Of a stretch of DNA of 64,000 bases, positions 32,258-41,263 are shown one piece after another. Below the pieces are notes generated by a model. That model searched no databases. It was not told the origin of the DNA and saw nothing but the letters and a program-made list of their open reading frames with translations. The stretch is from assembly GCA_031428275.1 (NCBI GenBank), contig JANPPC010000034.1:1-64000 (forward strand). The letters are read 5' to 3'. The translations under genes and the position numbers were made by a program. Position 1 is the first letter of the stretch. The number at the start of each line of letters is the position of its first letter. Origin of the DNA: Pseudobdellovibrio sp031428275 (GTDB lineage Bacteria > Bdellovibrionota > Bdellovibrionia > Bdellovibrionales > Bdellovibrionaceae).

Positions 32258-34713
32258 TTTTTAAAAAGTTATTTTTACCTCTTTTTTTCTTTTTTTCACT
32301 GGCTGCTTGGTCTGAAGAAGGCTTACTCAATAAACTTCTGGCGCCCGGTCCACTGATTCAAGGTCATGAGCAACTAGAAAAAAACGATTGTCTGAAGTGT
32401 CATGATGCCGGGAAAGGCGTCCCCGACACGAAGTGTTTAAATTGCCATAAACCTATTCAACGTTTCGTAGATTCTAAGCGTGGCTTTCACGGATTAACAA
32501 CACAGTCTTGCCGCGATTGCCATTCTGAACATAAGGGACGAAAGTACGACTCGATAGCGATCGACGAGAAAACTTTTGAGCATGCTAAATTAACTGGATA
32601 TTCATTAGATGGGAAGCACGCTGAAATTAAATGTATAGAGTGTCATAAAATTTTTCAAAAAGAACCATCTGTGCGTGCAGGAAAAACTCGTTACTTTGGT
32701 ACGCAAGCTAGCTGCGTAAGCTGTCACAAGAAAGATGATATCCACTTTTTCAAGGGAACCTACGCACAAAAAGACTGTGTCGAGTGCCATGGGCTGAAAT
32801 CATGGAAAAGCGATATAAAATTTGATCACAAAAAAGATGCGGGTTACGAAATAAAAGGGAAGCATTTAGATTTAAAATGTGCTGAGTGTCACCAAATCAA
32901 GACCAAAAACAAAATCAGCAGTATTTACAAATGGCCCAATTTAAAACAGGCGCAGTGTTTAACCTGTCACCAAGACCAACATAAAAATAACCTCAGCAAA
33001 AAATATCAAAACGGAAACTGTTTAACCTGCCACTCGCTTCAAACCTGGTCTATTCCAAAATTTGATCATAAAATTACGAATTATCCCCTTCGCGGAAAAC
33101 ATTTTGAAATCAAATGTATCGAGTGCCATAAGCAAAATCAAAAATCAGTCACATTAACCAAAGAAAAAGGGTTTAAGTTTCAAGGCTTGCGACAGCAATG
33201 CCTTACCTGTCATCAGGACTATCATCGCTTCAATCAGCTTAAAACAAAACATTTTGGTAACCCGAATGCGTGCCAGGCGTGCCATACTGAAAGCGATTGG
33301 AAGACCACACCTAAGTTTGACCACAATATTCACACGCGGTATCCAATAGATGGCGAACACTCAAAGCTTAATTGTCTTGAATGTCACACGACTCAAGATA
33401 AGAACAAAAAAATCATAGCGTCTGTTTATCGTTGGCCCAAACTCACTGATAAAACCTGTGAATCGTGTCATAAAACTCCCCATACGGGCCAGTTTAGTAA
33501 AGCCTTGTTACAAAAAGCTTGTACTGAATGCCATGTTACTACGGGCTGGTTCAATATGAAAAACGGTAAAGGTTTTGATCACGCAAAAACCAGATTTCCG
33601 TTAACGGGGTCTCATGAAAAAGTTCGCTGTGCAACTTGCCATGGGCCACAGGGAAAACAAATTTTTAAATTTAAAACTGTAGAAAGCAAATTTTGTATCG
33701 ATTGTCATAAAAATATTCACACCCAACAGTTTTCAACCAAAATAAATAGCAACGCGTGCTTTGACTGTCACTCAACGGTTAATTTCAAGCAGCTTAAAAC
33801 ATTTGACCACAGTAAAACAAAGTATCCACTTGAGGGCGCTCACGAAAAACTAAAGTGCAGCGAATGTCATGTCCCTACACAGATCAGGATTGCACTTGCT
33901 CCGCCGAATATAAAATCGAGTGTGCCGGTGACAAAACCTATCGAATTAACATTAGCGCAGTTTAAATTTCCTCATGTTAGCAAATCTGATTGCTTAAGCT
34001 GCCATACAGATTACCACAAAAAACAACTTGGACCCATCTGCTTAGACTGCCACAACTTAGACACTTGGAAAAAAGTAAAATTTGATCATAATAAACAAAG
34101 TAACTTCATGCTTCGCCATAAGCACGTAGATGTAAAATGTATCGAATGTCATAAACCCATCCGCGGTGAATTCGTAAAATTAAAATCAGAAACGAGACAG
34201 GCTACTAAATACAAACCAATCCCTGACACATGTATAACCTGTCATAAAGATGTCCACCGAGGCGAATTCGGAGCCAAGTGCCAAGAATGTCATACAGAAA
34301 AAGGTTGGAAGATAACAAAAAACTTTCATAAAAACTTTTCGTTAACAGGCGTGCACTTTTCACTTGAATGCGCCGAATGCCATAGCGACAACAGAAAGTT
34401 GTCTGGATTAAGCCAGCAGTGCATCACGTGCCACGCCAAAGATGATGTTCACAGCGGCACACTACCCCAATGTCAAGAGTGCCACCGTCAACAATTCTGG
34501 GAAGTGACTGGGTTTAAGCATTCGCTGACTCGGTTCCCTTTGCGCGGAGCACACAGAACTTTAGATTGTATGGAGTGCCACAAAACCGGAACCTACAAAG
34601 GGCTGAGTTCAGCCTGCTTCCAATGTCATACTGCGCCAAGCGTGCCAGATCATAATCTGTTTCCAAATAAAAACAGCTGTAATGAATGTCACACTAATCA
34701 GTTTTCTTGGTAG
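32254..34713 (+). CDS. 30-haem c-type cytochrome of nine repeats
   Basis: 819 residues with a signal peptide (LFLPLFFFFSLAAWSEE) and 30 CXXCH motifs, one per ~27 residues. The chain is built from nine modules that each start FDHxxTxYPLxGxH, followed by CxECH and two further haem sites. The His of FDH and GxH are probably distal ligands. There is no other domain, so it is an electron wire of exceptional length. Translation is coupled to the barrel gene by a 4-bp overlap, which favours a complex spanning the outer membrane. Its 3' end overlaps the convergent ResA-like gene by 20 bp. Confidence 0.93.
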   Translation: MIFKKLFLPLFFFFSLAAWSEEGLLNKLLAPGPLIQGHEQLEKNDCLKCHDAGKGVPDTKCLNCHKPIQRFVDSKRGFHGLTTQSCRDCHSEHKGRKYDSIAIDEKTFEHAKLTGYSLDGKHAEIKCIECHKIFQKEPSVRAGKTRYFGTQASCVSCHKKDDIHFFKGTYAQKDCVECHGLKSWKSDIKFDHKKDAGYEIKGKHLDLKCAECHQIKTKNKISSIYKWPNLKQAQCLTCHQDQHKNNLSKKYQNGNCLTCHSLQTWSIPKFDHKITNYPLRGKHFEIKCIECHKQNQKSVTLTKEKGFKFQGLRQQCLTCHQDYHRFNQLKTKHFGNPNACQACHTESDWKTTPKFDHNIHTRYPIDGEHSKLNCLECHTTQDKNKKIIASVYRWPKLTDKTCESCHKTPHTGQFSKALLQKACTECHVTTGWFNMKNGKGFDHAKTRFPLTGSHEKVRCATCHGPQGKQIFKFKTVESKFCIDCHKNIHTQQFSTKINSNACFDCHSTVNFKQLKTFDHSKTKYPLEGAHEKLKCSECHVPTQIRIALAPPNIKSSVPVTKPIELTLAQFKFPHVSKSDCLSCHTDYHKKQLGPICLDCHNLDTWKKVKFDHNKQSNFMLRHKHVDVKCIECHKPIRGEFVKLKSETRQATKYKPIPDTCITCHKDVHRGEFGAKCQECHTEKGWKITKNFHKNFSLTGVHFSLECAECHSDNRKLSGLSQQCITCHAKDDVHSGTLPQCQECHRQQFWEVTGFKHSLTRFPLRGAHRTLDCMECHKTGTYKGLSSACFQCHTAPSVPDHNLFPNKNSCNECHTNQFSW

Positions 34714-35218
34714 TTAAAACATCCTGTAATTTTTTATTGAAGGCCTGAAAGTCGATGAGCCCAGTCACCTTATAGGCCAAAACTGAATCTGAATTAAAAA
34801 GAAAAGTTTCTGGAAGGCCCGTTACTGAATACTGATTGCTCCAGTTTCTATTTGCATCGTGAAGAACAAAAATATTATTTCCTTTAAAATTTGGAAATAG
34901 TTTCATAAATTTTTTAGCTTCCTTAAGGTCGACTTCAGCATTTATTGAAATTAAAATAACTTGTGCTGGATACTGGTGAGCTAGCTTTAATAGTGCTGGC
35001 ATCTCTTCTTGGCATGGAGGGCACCAAGACGCCCAAAAGTTGACGATAACAATCTTATTGATAACATCCGCTGGATCTAATTTTTTTGTTATAAATGTGG
35101 ATTCAGTAAGCCACTTAAAACTTTCCCCGGACGACGACTCTGGTTTTTTTTTAAAAAAATCACAGGCCGACAAAGCAAGCGAAATGATAAGCACCACTGA
35201 TAAATGTTTAGTTCTCAT
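34694..35218 (-). CDS. Lipoprotein thiol-disulfide oxidoreductase (ResA/TlpA-like)
   Basis: 174 residues. The signal ends LALSACDFFKK, so it is a lipoprotein. The thioredoxin fold carries NFWASWCPPCQEEMPALL, and the cis-Pro loop VTGLPETFLF follows. Proteins of this type keep the CXXCH cysteines of apocytochromes reduced so that the CcsA/ResB lyase can attach haem. Its location beside two multihaem cytochromes and ccsA-resB supports that role. It is convergent with the 30-haem gene. Confidence 0.9.
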   Translation of the reverse strand: MRTKHLSVVLIISLALSACDFFKKKPESSSGESFKWLTESTFITKKLDPADVINKIVIVNFWASWCPPCQEEMPALLKLAHQYPAQVILISINAEVDLKEAKKFMKLFPNFKGNNIFVLHDANRNWSNQYSVTGLPETFLFNSDSVLAYKVTGLIDFQAFNKKLQDVLTTKKTD

Positions 35219-35379
35219 TCTACAATAGAATTACAGTTTATAAAATTTTGCACTCTGTATTTTACAATTGAGATTACCCTAAAAATCTAGGCCACATTGC
35301 AAATCAGCAAAAATGCTCTGCTGTGCGTTTAGGTATTTTAAATTTTTCTTTTCATTGTGATTGCAAACTTATGGCAAAC

Positions 35380-35466
35380 ATCGACGTGCGATCACTTCTT
35401 GGTTATGTGTGTTCTTAACTAATGACGACTGCTGGGGTTTACCATTTCTAGGTCCTCCAATTTTGA
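35380..35466. repeat. Left copy of the tRNA-Gly flanking repeat
   Basis: This segment matches 39009-39096, which lies just past the 3' end of tRNA-Gly, in the same orientation. The last 24 bases of the core (35438-35461 against 39067-39090) are identical; the first half is diverged. The two copies bracket 3.6 kb with an integrase fossil and the RCC1-repeat gene, as expected for an inserted or duplicated segment. Confidence 0.7.
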
Positions 35467-35535
35467 AGACAGTTTCGCCGTAACCCGCCGTTATTACCAG
35501 AATTAGTCCCCGTGTTGTCATCATCTATCATCTTA

Positions 35536-36090
35536 TTATTTTTGGCCAAAATTAACTGCAATTACATTTGCCGAAACTGATTCCAGAGGTACGCTGTAAC
35601 TTAAAGCTTCCGTAGCACCCTTAACATCGACTCCAGCCAATATTAAATATATGTCGGTCATTTCCATTTTCTTATGCACAACGATGCTCATTACCTTAAC
35701 CAGCGCAACGCCCTGCGATAATATATAGGCAATAAGGTGTCTTTAAGATCATGGAACTTTACTGTAGTAATTCCAATCCCATTGCAAAACTCCTTTAGCA
35801 CTTTGGCTTGCTCACAATGAGCCCATTCCGTTAAGTGAGGTCATACTCTATCCTGTATTTTCTTAGCTTGTTTCAGTTCAAATTAAAAGCTCTACAGATC
35901 GTGGCTACAAGGAGCAACCCGATTGTCTTCAGTTTTGGTTTGCGTAATTCCATCTTTTTTTGTCCACTACTTCGTTACAGAAATAAGGCTTCTTTCAACA
36001 TCAATATCGCGCCACAGAAGGGCTCACCTATAGGGCGAACAAGCGACTTAAAAAATAAACACGCCTGTGAACCGCGATTGATTTTTACGC
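35536..36090 (-). pseudogene. Decayed tyrosine recombinase (phage-type integrase)
   Basis: Read on the minus strand in three frames, the stretch gives VERSLISVTK, then TKKDGITQTKTEDNRVAP, then GIGITTVKFHDLKDTLL and, after a frameshift, QGVALVKVMSIVVHKKMEM plus LAGVDVKGATEALSYSVP. These are the catalytic-domain blocks of a tyrosine integrase: the HxLR box is HDLK here, and the GHKKM-like block is VHKKM. At least four internal stops and frameshifts make it non-functional. The N-terminal half is missing. The remaining parts of 35219-36209 show no gene. Confidence 0.8.
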
Positions 36091-36209
36091 TTTAGCTTGT
36101 GTAAAACTTAAATTTTTGCGTGCCCGCCGCCTAATAGAAGCATTTTTTTGTTTGCCTGCTGCTGCCGATCGGAATGTTTAAGCATCATTATAAAATTTCA
36201 GAATCGTAC

Positions 36210-38666
36210 TTAGTGATTAATATACAGAAGTAAATCCCCAGTTTCCGCTGCGGCATCGCCGATGTATCGACTGGTCATCATATTCGGTGATGCGACGGGA
36301 TTGGTATTGACCAGTGCGGCGCTAAGTCCACTAAGCAAGCAGCCAGCATTAACTGTTGTAGTGCCTGTTCCGCAGTATTGAGCACCCCAGCACTTAACGA
36401 AATCATTACTTAATATCGCGCAAGACCATGCGTAACCGGTTGCCCATTTTTTTATTTTAAGTCCCGTGCCGATCGACATGTTGATGACGCCGGCCATTCC
36501 TGGCGTTGTATCATCGCCGACATTTGCGGTATAGCTGGCATTACTGCTTCCGAGCAATTGCCCAAAGCCGCCACGGCCCCAACAACGTCCATCGTTAGTA
36601 GCCATGATTGCGCAACTAACTTCTGAAGCCGTTGCAAGGCTGGTTGCGGTTGTAATCCCAATTACACGAGTGACGGGCGTTCCGGTTATACCGACAGTTG
36701 ACGTGTTATCAATACCTAGCTGTCCACGATTATTTCGCCCCCAGCAGATGGGTTGGCCGGCGGTCGCGACAGCGTTTGCAACGATAAGCGCGCAAATATG
36801 TTTTCGACCCGCGCTGACATCGATGATCGTTTGAGGTGAAGTCGTTCCTAAATTGACCGCCGTTAATGATGCCATCAAATTTGTACCGTCTCCCCAATTT
36901 GCGTTGGAAGTTCCGCGACCTAGCTCGCCGCAGTAATTTGTATCAGGCATTGTACCGAAAGCGCAGGTTCCGTTATTTCCGTAGCCCCAACAATAAACGC
37001 TTGAAGCGCCCGGAGTAAAGTTTGATGTAGTTAAAGTGCAAGATACATTTTCGGCTAATGCCATCTTCTGCGCCGTCAAAAAGCTTCCGGCCACGCTGAT
37101 GTAGCCAAGATTTGCCATGGACGCGGTTGTAGCGTTACTACCATAATCGATAATATTATCTTGCCCTAGTTCGCCGCGTGCATTTCGTCCCCAGCATTTA
37201 ACTCGGTCATCTAAAAATATAACGCAAGTTCTAAAGGCAGCAGCATAAATCTTCTTAGGAGTTCCTGTGCCAACATTTACCACCGCCGCCGGAGGGGAAA
37301 ATAACGTTGTCGTATTATCATAACCAAGTTGACCATAATTATTTCGTCCCCAACATTTGACGGTATCGTTGCTTAAAATCGCACAAGTGTGAAACAAACC
37401 AACCGCGAAATCTTTTATCAGCATTTCACTGCCAGTTGTACCGCTGTTCTTAACCAGCGGTAGTCCATAACCCAATTCTGTTATATTATTGCCAAGCGCA
37501 GTCGTTTCGCCATTACCTGTCTCTCCGTACGTGTTAAAGCCCCAACACTTTAATTTATAAAGTCCGGCGCCATAAGTCGAATGTGAATAAGACATACAGC
37601 TGTGATAACCCCAGCTCGCTTTAACGTCGACAGGAACCATATTATAGATTGGTCGTGACACAACTTGTGGGGTCACGGGTGTGCTATCAGTAAAACTAAA
37701 TGTTGATGTTGAAGTCGTAGTTGCTGGCGTGTAAAAAACCGAAACAGCATTTCCAATACCCGTCGTCGGCGAGACAGAGCTATCGCCGCCCGTGCAACTA
37801 GCGCTATAGTTTTGAACCCCACAGTTGACAGAAAAATCCAAATTTGCGGTTCGCGTGTATCCTGTACTTGCGGGATAATGCATTTTTGTTTGCGAATTAA
37901 TTGCGACATCAAAAGCCGCAGCGGTTGGCGTGATGGCCATCGTATTTGATACGTTGATAAAAACAAAAGCCGGCATCTGAGTTGTTGGATCAATGACTTG
38001 AATTTGCACAGCACCAGGAACAGCCGTTGCGGTGTAGGTGGAACTTGTTCCGGTCAAAGGCGAGACCGATCCGGGCCCGCTTAGAACCGACCAAGCCAAA
38101 GTACTCAGACCACCAGTCGCAGTCATCGCTCTGGTTTGTGTGACACACATATTCCACGGAGATGCTAAAGACGTAATTGGAGCGGTGACATTGACAGCAT
38201 TAAAAGATCGAACAGAAACTGATGACTGAACTTTGGCTTCATTATAATCAGTGACATAACAAGTGTCAGTTCCCAGGGCAACTGGCGTATAGTCGCCTTG
38301 TGTATCGATGGCGGTGCCATCGATTGTGCCCGTTGCCGTGCCTGGGCAAGTTAGCGGATAAACACCTGCCGTGACAGGATCACTCACACATCCAGAGCCG
38401 TCCACCGGTCCAAAACAGTAATCATGGGCCCCCGGGTTTGATAAACTAATCGCTTCAAAAGTAGCCGTACTTCCCAGCGGCACATAATACAGCGCTGCCG
38501 TAAACGGTGTTGAAGGAGTCGGATAGCAGCCCATCTCACAACGCATCGATAAACTTCGTTTGGCACCCCAAAAAGAAACCGGAAAAAAAACTTGCGCAGA
38601 TGTTTCTAAAGTACAAAGTAGAACGAACGGTAGAAGTAATCTTCCAATGTTATCAACAACGTGCAT
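36210..38666 (-). CDS. Large secreted RCC1-repeat protein
   Basis: 818 residues with a signal peptide (LLLPFVLLCTLETSAQ). Residues ~40-330 are Thr/Ser/Gly-rich, Ig-like or disordered, with several cysteines. From ~350 onward there are about seven RCC1-type repeats, each with a HTCAILSNDTVKCWGRNNYG-like core, which should form a beta-propeller. GGGGGA precedes the ATG. Such proteins in predatory and soil bacteria are surface-exposed and possibly involved in protein or prey contact, which is inference. It is the only intact gene between the tRNA-Gly-derived repeats. Confidence 0.85.
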   Translation of the reverse strand: MHVVDNIGRLLLPFVLLCTLETSAQVFFPVSFWGAKRSLSMRCEMGCYPTPSTPFTAALYYVPLGSTATFEAISLSNPGAHDYCFGPVDGSGCVSDPVTAGVYPLTCPGTATGTIDGTAIDTQGDYTPVALGTDTCYVTDYNEAKVQSSVSVRSFNAVNVTAPITSLASPWNMCVTQTRAMTATGGLSTLAWSVLSGPGSVSPLTGTSSTYTATAVPGAVQIQVIDPTTQMPAFVFINVSNTMAITPTAAAFDVAINSQTKMHYPASTGYTRTANLDFSVNCGVQNYSASCTGGDSSVSPTTGIGNAVSVFYTPATTTSTSTFSFTDSTPVTPQVVSRPIYNMVPVDVKASWGYHSCMSYSHSTYGAGLYKLKCWGFNTYGETGNGETTALGNNITELGYGLPLVKNSGTTGSEMLIKDFAVGLFHTCAILSNDTVKCWGRNNYGQLGYDNTTTLFSPPAAVVNVGTGTPKKIYAAAFRTCVIFLDDRVKCWGRNARGELGQDNIIDYGSNATTASMANLGYISVAGSFLTAQKMALAENVSCTLTTSNFTPGASSVYCWGYGNNGTCAFGTMPDTNYCGELGRGTSNANWGDGTNLMASLTAVNLGTTSPQTIIDVSAGRKHICALIVANAVATAGQPICWGRNNRGQLGIDNTSTVGITGTPVTRVIGITTATSLATASEVSCAIMATNDGRCWGRGGFGQLLGSSNASYTANVGDDTTPGMAGVINMSIGTGLKIKKWATGYAWSCAILSNDFVKCWGAQYCGTGTTTVNAGCLLSGLSAALVNTNPVASPNMMTSRYIGDAAAETGDLLLYINH

Positions 38667-38901
38667 ATGTCCCCCATGTTAATTGAGCTAGAAGAAAAAG
38701 ATAGGGATATTTGGCAGAACCCGTTTAATGCTGCCTGAGGGTAACCTCACTGCCCACGGTCGGTTCAATTATGAGACAAGTAGACTTTCTGGTCCTCCAT
38801 CAATGCCAGGGCAGTCAGTGAATCTGTTAGAGTGTTTTTACTACGAAACGTTTCAACAAAAGGAACCCTAAATGCACTCTAATGCGGGTAGGAGTAAAAC
38901 T

Positions 38902-38960
38902 CCGTCTCCCGCTCCAATTTATAGATTCAAATTTATGAGCCAATTTCAGATTGAAATCTG
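38902..38960 (+). repeat. Copy of tRNA-Gly 3' end followed by an integrase-start-like sequence
   Basis: CCGTCTCCCGCTCCAAT at 38902-38918 is identical to the 3' end of the tRNA-Gly gene (39100-39116), in inverted orientation. It is followed by TTTATAGATTCA and an ATG (38934) opening MSQFQIE before a stop. A diverged version of the same join occurs at 20062-20115. The order tRNA end then integrase start is typical of elements inserted in tRNA genes. Confidence 0.6.
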
Positions 38961-39008
38961 TCATCAGCGTGTCATCATATTTTGAAAACTGCCGAAATTT
39001 CATGAAAT

Positions 39009-39096
39009 ATCGACGTCAATTCTCTTCTTAGTTTTGTGTGTTGTTAAGTAATTAGACTCGCTGGGATTTACCATTTCTAGGTCCTCCAATCTTGAA
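39009..39096. repeat. Right copy of the tRNA-Gly flanking repeat
   Basis: Same-orientation partner of 35380-35466; the 24-base identical core is at 39067-39090. It abuts the tRNA-Gly 3' end. On the minus strand CCAATCTT, TTC and AAGATTGG form a small stem-loop right after the tRNA, possibly its terminator or processing site. Confidence 0.7.
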
Positions 39097-39101
39097 AAGA
39101 T

Positions 39102-39177
39102 TGGAGCGGGAGACGGGACTCAAACCCGCGACCTATGCCTTGGCAAGGCATCGCTCTATCAACTGAGCTACTCCCGC
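39102..39177 (-). tRNA. tRNA-Gly (GCC anticodon)
   Basis: The minus strand folds into a 76-nt cloverleaf: acceptor GCGGGAG pairs with CTCCCGC, D-arm with AGCTCAGTTGATAGAGC, anticodon arm TGCCTTGCCAAGGCA and a canonical T-arm. The 3' CCA is encoded. Its 3' end is the likely former target of integrative elements seen to its left. No gene lies in 39178-39434. Confidence 0.97.
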
Positions 39178-39434
39178 ACTTACGTGCGTTTAAACGTGAA
39201 CAAAAAACTTAAAAGAATTCATACGATCTGTCAACAAAAGCTAAACTGATGATTAATCTGCTTGATTTGGCAACAGTTTTGGATGTGTTTGACCTAAAAC
39301 AATAGGCCAAAATTATGAAATTCGTGTCTTTTAGTTGCAATACCTATGGCCATGTCGCGAAATGCAGATTTTTGAACAACCTCCCCGCCCCCAAGCGCAG
39401 TTGAAATCCCGTCAAAATAATCTAAACTAAAAAA

Positions 39435-41261
39435 GTGAAAATTGTTCATCTCTTATCGCAAAATCATTTAACCGGAGCCGAGGTTTACGCGGCTAGTTTA
39501 GCGCAGGCTCAGCTAGATACGGGACATCAGGTTTACCAAATTTCAAACGGTTTCTTTTGCCCGACCCCTGCGATTTGCAAAACGCTCGCCGTCGAAACCA
39601 AGTCTAAGCTAACGTTTTATAAGAATGTTCTATGGCTTCGTGATTTCATTCAAAAAAATAATATTCAGATTATACACACGCATTCACGCGCAGCCGCCAA
39701 GTTAGCTTACTGGGCTCGTGCCGGTTTGAATATTGCGATGGTTTCGACCGTTCATGGGCAGCAGCACTCATCATTTTCTAAAAAGCTATTTAATCAATAC
39801 GGCGATTTTATGATCGCCGTCTGTGAAAACTTAGGTAAACATTTAACCGATGACTTTGGGTACGATCAAAATCGAATCAAAGTTTTAAGAAACGCGATCA
39901 GCGAAAAAAAATTTCAATTTCAATACGATACGCAAACTCACAACAAATCTGCAGCCAGAAAAATTGCTATCATTGGTCGTACGACGGGCCCTAAGCGAAA
40001 TCGCACCGAACAAGTCATTAGATCTTTAGTTGCTTCGGCTGACGATTACGAAATAACCCTGATCGGCGGCAAGATCTCTGATCTGCAGCTGATCGAGAAC
40101 GAAAAGAAAAAAGTCATCGAACTTTGTATACCGGCGCTCACAAGCGAAGCTTACGCCGCGTTTGACCTTGTGATCGGAGCGGGGCGCGTTTGTATGGAGG
40201 CGCTGATCTCGGGCGTACCAACGATCGCTTTTGGCGAAGCACGCTATGAAGGCTTAGTCACATTAGAAAGCTTACCCCGTGCCCTTACATCAAATTTCGG
40301 TGACATCGATTTAACCTCACCGGGCCCTAGCTTAAATGAAGCTCAATTTAAAAAAGATTTAGTCACTGTTATCCCCGCAACTGAACTTAAGTCGCTTTCG
40401 GATTTAGCTTCAAAAGAGTTCTCTTTGATTGAACTAAACCGAAAAGTTCAACGCTTATACGAATCAGCATTTTTTCTGCGCAATTATGCAAAGTGGATTC
40501 CCACCTTGATGTACCATAAAATTCCGGCGACTGAAATTCAGACTCAGCACCGTATTTTTGTAACAAAGAAGAATTTTGCGATGCATCTTAAGTTTTTTAG
40601 ATTCGTCGGTTTTAAAACCATTACGTTTTCAGAATTAGCACAGTTTCGTCGCGGCGAAAAAGACTTCTCGTTATTTCCGCGTAAGCCATTGATTTTAACT
40701 TTTGACGACGGCTACCGCGATAACTTAGAAAACGCCTCGCCTTTGCTTAAGTATTATGGATTTCGTTCACAGTTGTTTTTACTAGCCAACACGGCCATAA
40801 AAAATAATCAGTGGGACATGACGCCCGAATCAGCCGAATCGCCTGGCGCCCACACCGAGCCCGCGCATGAAATTATCAGCGGTCAGGAAAGAAAACTTTG
40901 GTTAGACAGCGCCTTTGAAATCGGCTCGCACGGTTTTTCACATAAGAAAATCACTGAAATGTCTGATGAAGAAGCCTTAGTCGAATTAAAAGATTCAAAG
41001 ACTAGCCTTGAAAAAGAATTTGGTATTCATATTAATACCTACGCTTTCACCTACGGTATCACGAGCGCTAAGGCCGCACAGCTAGCCGAATTAGCCGGTT
41101 ACGACTACGCCGTTAATACCGATACGGGCGGTATTTTATTAGAAGAATCCCCTTACCGAATCTTTCGCGTAAATATATTTCCCGAAGAAAGTATTTTGTC
41201 TTTATGGAAGAAAACCTCAAGCTGGTACCGTAAATACTATTTCAATAAACGAAATAAATAA
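39435..41261 (+). CDS. Glycosyltransferase (GT4-like) fused to polysaccharide deacetylase (NodB)
   Basis: 608 residues from a GTG start. Residues ~1-350 look like a GT4-type glycosyltransferase: KIVHLLSQNHLTGAEVYAAS at the start, an IIHTHSRAAAKLAYWARA block, and GAGRVCMEALISGVPTIAFGE near the sugar-nucleotide site. Residues ~360-600 are a NodB-type deacetylase with the metal site LTFDDGYRDN and SHGFSHKK, plus the downstream AFTYGI block. Fusing transfer and N-deacetylation suggests that one protein builds and modifies an amino-sugar polymer or glycan. No membrane helix is seen. It converges on feoB with a 2-bp gap. Confidence 0.85.
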   Translation: MKIVHLLSQNHLTGAEVYAASLAQAQLDTGHQVYQISNGFFCPTPAICKTLAVETKSKLTFYKNVLWLRDFIQKNNIQIIHTHSRAAAKLAYWARAGLNIAMVSTVHGQQHSSFSKKLFNQYGDFMIAVCENLGKHLTDDFGYDQNRIKVLRNAISEKKFQFQYDTQTHNKSAARKIAIIGRTTGPKRNRTEQVIRSLVASADDYEITLIGGKISDLQLIENEKKKVIELCIPALTSEAYAAFDLVIGAGRVCMEALISGVPTIAFGEARYEGLVTLESLPRALTSNFGDIDLTSPGPSLNEAQFKKDLVTVIPATELKSLSDLASKEFSLIELNRKVQRLYESAFFLRNYAKWIPTLMYHKIPATEIQTQHRIFVTKKNFAMHLKFFRFVGFKTITFSELAQFRRGEKDFSLFPRKPLILTFDDGYRDNLENASPLLKYYGFRSQLFLLANTAIKNNQWDMTPESAESPGAHTEPAHEIISGQERKLWLDSAFEIGSHGFSHKKITEMSDEEALVELKDSKTSLEKEFGIHINTYAFTYGITSAKAAQLAELAGYDYAVNTDTGGILLEESPYRIFRVNIFPEESILSLWKKTSSWYRKYYFNKRNK

Positions 41262-41263
41262 AA

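Noticed and set aside
35835..36095. 86-residue plus-strand frame in the integrase region
   Set aside because: It is antisense to readable integrase fragments and has no recognisable features.
35380..39096. Simple composite transposon bounded by direct repeats
   Set aside because: The repeats are tRNA-flank sequence, not insertion sequences, and no transposase lies between them.
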